Part shown: positions 6,634 to 10,737 of the stretch, piece after piece | Numbering within the stretch: position 1 is the first letter of the stretch | Layout of the letters: the number at the start of each line of letters is the position of its first letter | Source of the DNA: Campylobacteraceae bacterium | Lineage (GTDB): Bacteria > Campylobacterota > Campylobacteria > Campylobacterales > Sulfurospirillaceae | DNA length: 10,737 bases | Direction of reading: 5' to 3' | NCBI GenBank assembly: GCA_027013265.1 | Contig: JALUXQ010000141.1 | Location: 1 to 10,737, forward strand | The notes under the pieces: model-generated | Told to the model about the DNA's origin: nothing | The model's database searches: none | The model's input: the letters and a program-made list of their open reading frames with translations, nothing else | Program-made: the position numbers and the translations under genes

Positions 6634-7319
6634 GATGATGCTTCTATAACCGAGATATAACCGAGGTAAGAGATATGGAGCCCATAGAGTATTATCACTA
6701 AAGAGGCTATTTTTATCATGATTTCCCTAAGATTTCCACTATTTAAAAAACCTATTATATACCCGAAGCCTAGAAGCGAAGGCACGGTAGAGAGTCCAAA
6801 TATCAGCATAGTTACACCTCCCCAAAAAACTGAACCACTTGCAGCTGCTGAAATTGCGAAAAAATATACTAAACCACAAGGTAGGAAACCGTTTAGTGCT
6901 CCTAAACCATAAAAACTAGATATATTTTTTGAGTGCATAAGAGTTGAAAATATCTTTCTAACCAAAGAGCTTGTGCCCAAAGTTGACTCTATAGAAGTCA
7001 GAAACTTAATCTTACCCATAAGAGACAACCCCATCAAAACCATAAACAAGCCGACAATAAAATAAAAGTACCCCGTAGAAGTCGCAGAAAATGACACAGC
7101 ACTTCCCAAAAGACCAGAAATCATGCCAATTATCACATATGAACTTACTCTTCCTAAGCTATAGAGAAGGTGACTTGTAAATTGTCGCTTTTTGGATGAT
7201 TTGGCATCTATTTTAGAACTACCGTATGCCACTATAAATCCACCGCACATACCGATGCAGTGCCCTAAACTTCCTAAAAATGCTACGATGATGATGGTCG
7301 CAAAATTTATAGTATCTAT
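6630..7319 (-). CDS. TauE/SafE-DsbD_2-like membrane protein, apparent ATA start
   Basis: This polytopic protein (about 6 TM helices) has the two half-motifs of the DsbD_2/TauE-like family often found with cbb3 genes: GSLGHCIGMCGG (Cys21, Cys25) and NGFLPCGLVYF (Cys148). Members are linked to cytochrome maturation, thiol or copper handling, but the exact substrate is unsettled. The first in-frame ATG (7248-7250) would begin inside the first motif and delete the first TM helix. The only start giving a full 229-residue protein is ATA at 7317-7319, directly after an in-frame TAG. GAGG (7328-7331) is 8 nt upstream, and MDTINF... would be a natural N-terminus. There is no ATG, GTG or TTG in between. 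It follows carA by 12 nt and overlaps the kinase gene as ATGA. If ATA is not used, the gene is damaged or the sequence has an error. Confidence 0.82.
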   Translation of the reverse strand: MDTINFATIIIVAFLGSLGHCIGMCGGFIVAYGSSKIDAKSSKKRQFTSHLLYSLGRVSSYVIIGMISGLLGSAVSFSATSTGYFYFIVGLFMVLMGLSLMGKIKFLTSIESTLGTSSLVRKIFSTLMHSKNISSFYGLGALNGFLPCGLVYFFAISAAASGSVFWGGVTMLIFGLSTVPSLLGFGYIIGFLNSGNLREIMIKIASLVIILYGLHISYLGYISVIEASS

Positions 7320-7331
7320 CTAGTTTTCCTC

Positions 7332-8462
7332 TTACAAACTTTTTGCAAACTTTTTAAATATATACTTGCTATCGTGTGGTCCTGGACTCGCTTCAGGGTG
7401 GTGTTGCACTGAAAATATAGGCTCATCATGATAATCAACCCCTTCGATGGTATCGTCAAACAGATTAACATGTGTCACTTTTGCGATTGCTTGGATGGAT
7501 TCTGGTACATTGTAGTTATGATTTTGAGCTGTAATCTCCACAACTCTGCTCTTTTCGTTTCTAACAGGGTGGTTTCCTCCGTGTTGTCCAAATGAGAGTT
7601 TATATGTAGGGTGACCATGGGCTATACTTAAGAGCTGATGTCCAAGGCAGATGGCAAACATAGGTATCTTTGCATCTATAAGATTTTTAATCCTCTCTAC
7701 CTCTTCTTTGTAGTACATGGGGTCTCCTGGTCCATTTGAGAGAAAAACAGCATCTATCTCTTTGTTTTTATACCTTTGCACTAAATTTTTTACATCATAA
7801 TCATAAGGCACAACCTCAACTTCAAGACCAGCTTCGCAGAGTTCATTCAAGATATTTCTCTTGACTCCAAAATCCAAAACTACCACTTTTTTAGTAGGTT
7901 TTTGAGTTTGTTCGTTGTACTTTTGCGTTAAATTGTCCCAAGCTCCACTATCATGTTTATATGTCTTTTTAGTGCTAACCTCTTTTATAAAATTTACCTC
8001 TTCTATTCTAGGAAAAGAGTTTAAAATCTTCTTTAATTCACTTTTATCTGAAGTTTCTGTGGATGCAATCATCATTTTTGGACCATGGTCTCTGATGTGC
8101 TTAGTTAAAAATCTTGTATCTATATCACAAATTCCAAGTGCATTATCAGATATAAGTAGATTTTCTAGCCTGTCACTTGCTCTAAAATTTGAGTATCTAT
8201 TGTTATAATTTCTCACTATCATGCCACTTGCATGTACTCGTTTACTCTCCAAATCATCCTCATTTATACCCACTATCCCGATTTCTGGCATAGTGAAAAC
8301 TACAAACTGTCCAGCATAACTCGGATCACTCATAATCTCTTGGTATCCACTCATGGAGGTATTAAAAACGATTTCACCAACTCTTGTACCACTGCTTCCA
8401 AAACTCTTAGCGCTAAGAAATGTTCCATCCTCAAGATATATCCACAAAGGCTTCAGGCTCAT
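7332..8462 (-). CDS. carA: Carbamoyl-phosphate synthase small (glutaminase) subunit
   Basis: CarA hydrolyses glutamine and channels ammonia to CarB to make carbamoyl phosphate for pyrimidine and arginine synthesis in the cytoplasm. Its 376 residues are the normal length. The N-terminal CPSase small-chain domain (about 5-150) includes GEIVFNTSMSGYQEIMSDPSYAGQ and IDTRFLTKHIRDHG. The class I glutamine amidotransferase domain (about 192-373) has VVVLDFGVKRNILNEL, LSNGPGDP, the nucleophile Cys272 (FAICLGHQLL), GGNHPV, and the catalytic His355/Glu357 (VQHHPEASPGPHD). It overlaps the upstream DUF507 gene as ATGA and ends 12 nt before the TauE/DsbD-like gene. carB is not in the window. The arrangement DUF507-carA next to the oxidase regulators is, as I recall, shared with Campylobacter. 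Confidence 0.98.
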   Translation of the reverse strand: MSLKPLWIYLEDGTFLSAKSFGSSGTRVGEIVFNTSMSGYQEIMSDPSYAGQFVVFTMPEIGIVGINEDDLESKRVHASGMIVRNYNNRYSNFRASDRLENLLISDNALGICDIDTRFLTKHIRDHGPKMMIASTETSDKSELKKILNSFPRIEEVNFIKEVSTKKTYKHDSGAWDNLTQKYNEQTQKPTKKVVVLDFGVKRNILNELCEAGLEVEVVPYDYDVKNLVQRYKNKEIDAVFLSNGPGDPMYYKEEVERIKNLIDAKIPMFAICLGHQLLSIAHGHPTYKLSFGQHGGNHPVRNEKSRVVEITAQNHNYNVPESIQAIAKVTHVNLFDDTIEGVDYHDEPIFSVQHHPEASPGPHDSKYIFKKFAKSL

Positions 8463-9013
8463 AGTGACATGCCCCTTCTTTTTAGCTCCTCTTCATACAA
8501 TCTTTCAAACACCAAATCATATTCGACTGAGCCTGGTATCAATTTTCTCTTATAGTTATCGATTTGATCAGCAACACTATCTTCTATACCCTCAAAACTG
8601 CTTAGATAATCCTCTATGGCAGTATATATAACATTTTTTACTCTATTTTCAGAAACTGTATACTCTATCAAGTTTTCTTTCCAAAGAGTATCTAAAATTT
8701 TATGTGAAATTTCACTAAATCTATCTTCGTATGACAAAATAACACCAAACTCTTTTGCCAATTTCTTTTTCACAAGCCAAAACATATTTCTTCTGTCAAC
8801 TTGGCGAAACTCTATCTCGTCATCATTGTCATCAAGAATTTCATCAACTCTCTCTTCAAGAGCCATCTCTTTTTTGATGTCATCTTCTATAAACTCTCTT
8901 GCGATTTTTGCAACAGGCTCAAGACCTTGATTTAACTTTATAACACCGCTGTTTAACATATCAATTGCTATTTTATTCGCTATATAAGGAGCGTGAGGTA
9001 ACCTGACTTTCAT
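8459..9013 (-). CDS. DUF507 family protein
   Basis: The 184-residue protein is soluble, highly charged and predicted mostly helical, with no signal peptide or TM. It opens KVRLPHAPYIANKIAIDMLNSG. After an acidic linker (about 55-70, EERVDEILDDNDDEIE) a second half begins DRRNMFWLVKKKLAKEFGV and ends EERLYEEELKRRGMSL-like (residues 169-184). The opening, the tandem-half layout and the position before carA fit the DUF507 family common in Campylobacterota, whose function is not known. I use the ATG at 9011-9013, with AAGG 7 nt upstream. A TTG codon directly precedes it but is too close to the AAGG. It is first in its operon, and its stop overlaps carA (ATGA). The conserved coupling to carA hints at a housekeeping role, but nothing in the sequence names one. 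Confidence 0.88.
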   Translation of the reverse strand: MKVRLPHAPYIANKIAIDMLNSGVIKLNQGLEPVAKIAREFIEDDIKKEMALEERVDEILDDNDDEIEFRQVDRRNMFWLVKKKLAKEFGVILSYEDRFSEISHKILDTLWKENLIEYTVSENRVKNVIYTAIEDYLSSFEGIEDSVADQIDNYKRKLIPGSVEYDLVFERLYEEELKRRGMSL

Positions 9014-9046
9014 CAATAAACCTTAATTATTTATTTTTGTAAATAC

Positions 9047-9052
9047 ATTTTA
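9047..9052 (-). promoter_or_regulatory. Candidate -10 for the DUF507-carA operon
   Basis: TAAAAT on the minus strand lies within TTTGATAAAATG, a form common for Campylobacterota sigma70 -10 regions. Transcription would start near 9040, about 27 nt before ATG 9013. No good -35 is present, which is usual for this group. Inference from consensus only. Confidence 0.4.
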
Positions 9053-9083
9053 TCAAATTTAAGGTAAATATCTGTTGAGGTCG

Positions 9084-9189
9084 TTAAAACGATAAGGTTT
9101 TACTCCTAATTGTGATAACTTTTTTATCTTTATACTGCAACAAGTCTATTGAAGTTGGTTTCAAATTTACTGTCAAATTTAATCTGCAT
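9084..9189 (-). pseudogene. Possible remnant of a RelE/ParE-type toxin gene
   Basis: An ATG at 9187-9189 overlaps the end of the broken antitoxin frame, the usual geometry in type II modules. It opens MQIKFDSKFETNFNRL, which resembles the start of RelE/ParE/YoeB toxins, but stops at TAA 9130-9132 after 19 residues. One base out of phase, a short frame continues LLQYKDKKVITIRSKTLSF to TAA at 9084-9086, which could be a toxin C-terminus. A toxin of this group is about 90 residues, so a frameshift plus a large internal deletion would be needed. The identification is weak because so little remains. Confidence 0.3.
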
Positions 9190-9361
9190 ATTTCAATGCA
9201 AGCTCTTTTTGTCTATCATAGAAGTAAGGATCATCCATAAGCTTTTCATCTTTTTTAAAAGAAACTTTATCTTTGATTTGTATTTTGTCTTTATAGTGAT
9301 CAGCAAATGTCAAAAAGTCCTACAAAAAACTATCTTGGATATTTACCTTTATTGTTTGCAT
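9179..9361 (-). pseudogene. Antitoxin-like gene disrupted by an in-frame TAG
   Basis: A 61-codon frame starts at ATG 9359-9361 with a good AGAGGG 6 nt upstream. It reads MQTIKVNIQDSFL, then TAG at codon 14 (9320-9322), then DFLTFADHYKDKIQIKDK...DDPYFYDRQKELALKYAD and TAA. The opening MQTIKVNIQDxF and the DPYFYxRQKEL block resemble small RelB-like antitoxins that I recall from Campylobacterota. A single change from CAG (Gln) would explain the stop. Relatives I recall are longer at the C-terminus, so the 3' part may also be lost. The frame around the stop still reads as coding sequence, suggesting recent inactivation. No alternative start after the TAG has a ribosome binding site. A sequencing error is possible. 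Confidence 0.6.
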
Positions 9362-9396
9362 ATCACACCCTCTCATTTTTATCTGTTGTAGCAAAA

Positions 9397-9404
9397 ATTT
9401 TATC
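9397..9404 (-). promoter_or_regulatory. Candidate -10 for the antitoxin-like gene
   Basis: GATAAAAT on the minus strand (within TTGATAAAATTTTT) is the same -10-like form as upstream of the DUF507 gene. It lies about 35 bp before the antitoxin ATG and just downstream of the diguanylate cyclase stop. No clear -35 is present. Support is consensus only. Confidence 0.3.
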
Positions 9405-9425
9405 AATCTAAAGTTAATCTTCCTG

Positions 9426-10737
9426 TCATGCCTCTTGTATTTGATTTCTACCATTATGCTTAGAAACATATAGAGCATCGTCTGCTTTTTTATATATCAT
9501 ATCTGCATTTAAATCGGTACTACTGCTTATAACAAATAATCCTCCTGAAACGGTTATGAATTTTGAAGCACTATTGCTAGTGTGTTTAATATTTAAATTT
9601 TCTATATTTTGCTTGACTTTATTTGCAATAAACAATGCATCTTTTTTATTATCAACACTATATAGTAGCCCAAATTCTTCTCCGCCCAACCTAAATATAT
9701 TATCGTCAGGACGATTAAAAGTATTTTTTAGTGATTTTGCTACAAGTTTTAATGCTCTATCTCCCTCCTGATGCCCATAAGTATCGTTATACTGTTTAAA
9801 GTGGTCTATGTCTATAAGCACAAGAGATAAAAAAGATTTATTTCTTCTGTTGATCTTGATTCGTTCTTCAAAAACAGTATCAAAATATCTCCTATTATAA
9901 AGTCCCGTTAATCCATCTACTATAGCCATTTGTTCTGCTTTTTGTTTCTGTTTTAATAATTGTTCTGTTCTTTTTTTGACTCTATGCTCTAGCTTTTCAT
10001 TTATTTTACTCTTTTCATCTACTAAAAGCTTCATTTTGGAAACAGTATTTTTAAATGCTTTGGTTAATTCACCTAATTCATCCGAAGAGTCCATATTTAA
10101 CTGTATATCAAAGTTACCATTTGATAGTTCATTTGTGGCATAAATCAACTCTTTTATCTTTTTGGTAAAGTAATTGGCAATAAGTATAGCAATAAGTATC
10201 ACGATAAAAGTTAATATTGTGGTGACAAGAGTTAGATCATCTACAATACTGTCGATAAATTTCTTTAGACTTATTTTGGATAAATCAATCTGTTGTTTTA
10301 ATACACTTTGCTGTTGTGTTAATGTAGCATTTATGTTGTCTCTAGTTTTGTAAGCTACTTTGTGAAAATCACCAATATTGGCTCCTATGGTTACTATACC
10401 AAATCCTTTTTTACTATCTCCATATTGCCCTGTGTAGTATGGTATAACTGATACGGTCGAGAGCTTCCAGAGTTTGCTCCAGTATATCACAAACGAACCA
10501 TAACCTCCTTGCGAAGCAATTTTTTCCCATCCTGTACATTGAGGCGCAAAATTTAGATATCTGCAATCTAAAGGAACTTGACCTTTCTTTAAAAGTTGTG
10601 ATATATTTGGTTTTTTTTGTTTCGATTGTCTATCAAATTTCGGATATTTTTTTAAAAAATTCAATAAACTTTTTTGTTTTGACTCTCTAAACTTTTTTGC
10701 TACATCAGCACTAACCCAGGGGGCGACTCTTTCTCCT
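9426..10737 (-). CDS. Membrane diguanylate cyclase (sensor-TM-HAMP-GGDEF), N-terminus outside window
   Basis: The frame is open to the right edge: 436 residues are visible (numbered from the first complete codon) and the true start is outside. An extracytoplasmic sensor domain (about 1-165) contains PWVSADVAKKF, a Cys58...Cys67 pair (LDCRYLNFAPQC) and GFGIVTIGANIGDFHKVAYKT. I cannot assign it firmly; a Cache-type fold is possible. A TM helix (about 170-188) leads to HAMP (about 190-240), a coiled coil and the GGDEF domain (about 270-436) with DGLTGLYNRRYF, DIDHFKQYNDTYGH and an active-site GGEEF (351-355). Arg-Pro-Asp-Asp (342-345) stands six residues before it, the correct place for an inhibitory I-site. 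It should make c-di-GMP from two GTP with product inhibition. The TTG at 10662-10664 is internal, not a start. It has no evident link to the downstream genes. Confidence 0.93.
   Translation of the reverse strand, partial: GERVAPWVSADVAKKFRESKQKSLLNFLKKYPKFDRQSKQKKPNISQLLKKGQVPLDCRYLNFAPQCTGWEKIASQGGYGSFVIYWSKLWKLSTVSVIPYYTGQYGDSKKGFGIVTIGANIGDFHKVAYKTRDNINATLTQQQSVLKQQIDLSKISLKKFIDSIVDDLTLVTTILTFIVILIAILIANYFTKKIKELIYATNELSNGNFDIQLNMDSSDELGELTKAFKNTVSKMKLLVDEKSKINEKLEHRVKKRTEQLLKQKQKAEQMAIVDGLTGLYNRRYFDTVFEERIKINRRNKSFLSLVLIDIDHFKQYNDTYGHQEGDRALKLVAKSLKNTFNRPDDNIFRLGGEEFGLLYSVDNKKDALFIANKVKQNIENLNIKHTSNSASKFITVSGGLFVISSSTDLNADMIYKKADDALYVSKHNGRNQIQEA

Larger units (their letters stand above)
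9014..9425. other. 412-bp gap with no intact gene: decayed toxin-antitoxin locus plus promoter
   Basis: The stretch between the diguanylate cyclase and DUF507 genes contains no complete coding sequence. Its right half (9179-9361) is an antitoxin-like frame broken by TAG, followed by an overlapping short toxin-like start and a short out-of-frame tail. The left 60-70 bp hold a candidate promoter for the DUF507-carA operon. No convincing rho-independent terminator, tRNA or repeat array is visible. The plus-strand frame across it is antisense to the broken gene and looks non-coding. Confidence 0.6.

Noticed and set aside
6068..6649. Long plus-strand open frame (193 codons) across the kinase gene
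   Set aside because: It is antisense to a well-supported kinase with full motifs; it is a Ser/Phe-rich composition artefact with no ribosome binding site or family features.
9081..9092. Inverted repeat TCGTTAAAACGA upstream of the DUF507 gene as an operator or terminator stem
   Set aside because: The arms are only 5 bp with a 2-bp centre, no T-run follows, and it falls in the possible toxin remnant; too short to support a call.
9053..9181. Three copies of TCAAATTTA (9053, 9161, 9173)
   Set aside because: They are very AT-rich 9-mers with irregular spacing, two of them within the toxin-like codons; likely chance.
9149..9391. Plus-strand 80-codon frame in the gene-poor gap
   Set aside because: It runs antisense to the broken antitoxin-like frame, has low-complexity Ile/Leu/Phe content and no ribosome binding site; the minus-strand reading is much more protein-like.
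1..10737. CRISPR array, tRNA, rRNA, insertion sequence or phage genes
   Set aside because: No regularly spaced repeats, RNA-gene signatures or transposase/integrase motifs were seen on either strand.

Overview
The window is AT-rich, and every gene I can support lies on the minus strand. Gene content and order point to a Campylobacterota (epsilonproteobacterial) genome, probably a Sulfurimonas-like free-living respirer. From memory, the order DUF507 - carA - TauE/DsbD-like membrane protein - histidine kinase - response regulator - ccoN - ccoO - ccoQ - ccoP - small DUF4006-type protein - further membrane proteins - FixH matches the Campylobacter jejuni Cj1495c-Cj1483c region closely. No database search was run, so genus-level placement is a guess.

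Layout in transcription order, right to left. (1) 9426-10737: a membrane diguanylate cyclase (sensor domain, one visible TM, HAMP, GGDEF) whose N-terminus lies outside the window. (2) 9014-9425: a stretch with no intact gene. It holds what looks like a dead type II toxin-antitoxin module (antitoxin with an in-frame TAG, overlapping toxin remnant) and the likely promoter of the next operon. (3) 4739-9013: a tightly packed operon of DUF507 protein, carA (carbamoyl-phosphate synthase small subunit), a TauE/SafE-DsbD-like membrane protein, a soluble PAS histidine kinase and an OmpR-family response regulator. The junctions are ATGA overlaps, apart from a 12-nt gap before the membrane protein. (4) 4620-4738: the ccoN upstream region, with a candidate sigma70 promoter and three TTTAAT repeats at exact 11-bp spacing. 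(5) 1-4619: the cbb3 cytochrome c oxidase operon ccoNOQP, then a DUF4006-like 70-aa protein, a 33-aa membrane microprotein, a 203-aa TPM-like membrane-anchored protein and a FixH/CcoH-type protein that runs off the left edge.

How the parts fit: CcoN/O/P(Q) form the high-affinity terminal oxidase. FixH, and probably the TauE/DsbD-like protein, act in its assembly or metal/thiol supply. The two-component pair next to the operon is the obvious candidate regulator. Its sensor carries a PAS domain with an Aer-like signature, and its OmpR-type regulator would be expected to bind tandem 11-bp repeats like those found upstream of ccoN.

I see no wholly novel system. The points most worth a second look are the 11-bp repeat array, the Aer-like PAS, the TauE-like gene whose only sensible start codon is ATA, the conserved-looking small membrane proteins between ccoP and fixH, and the decayed toxin-antitoxin locus.
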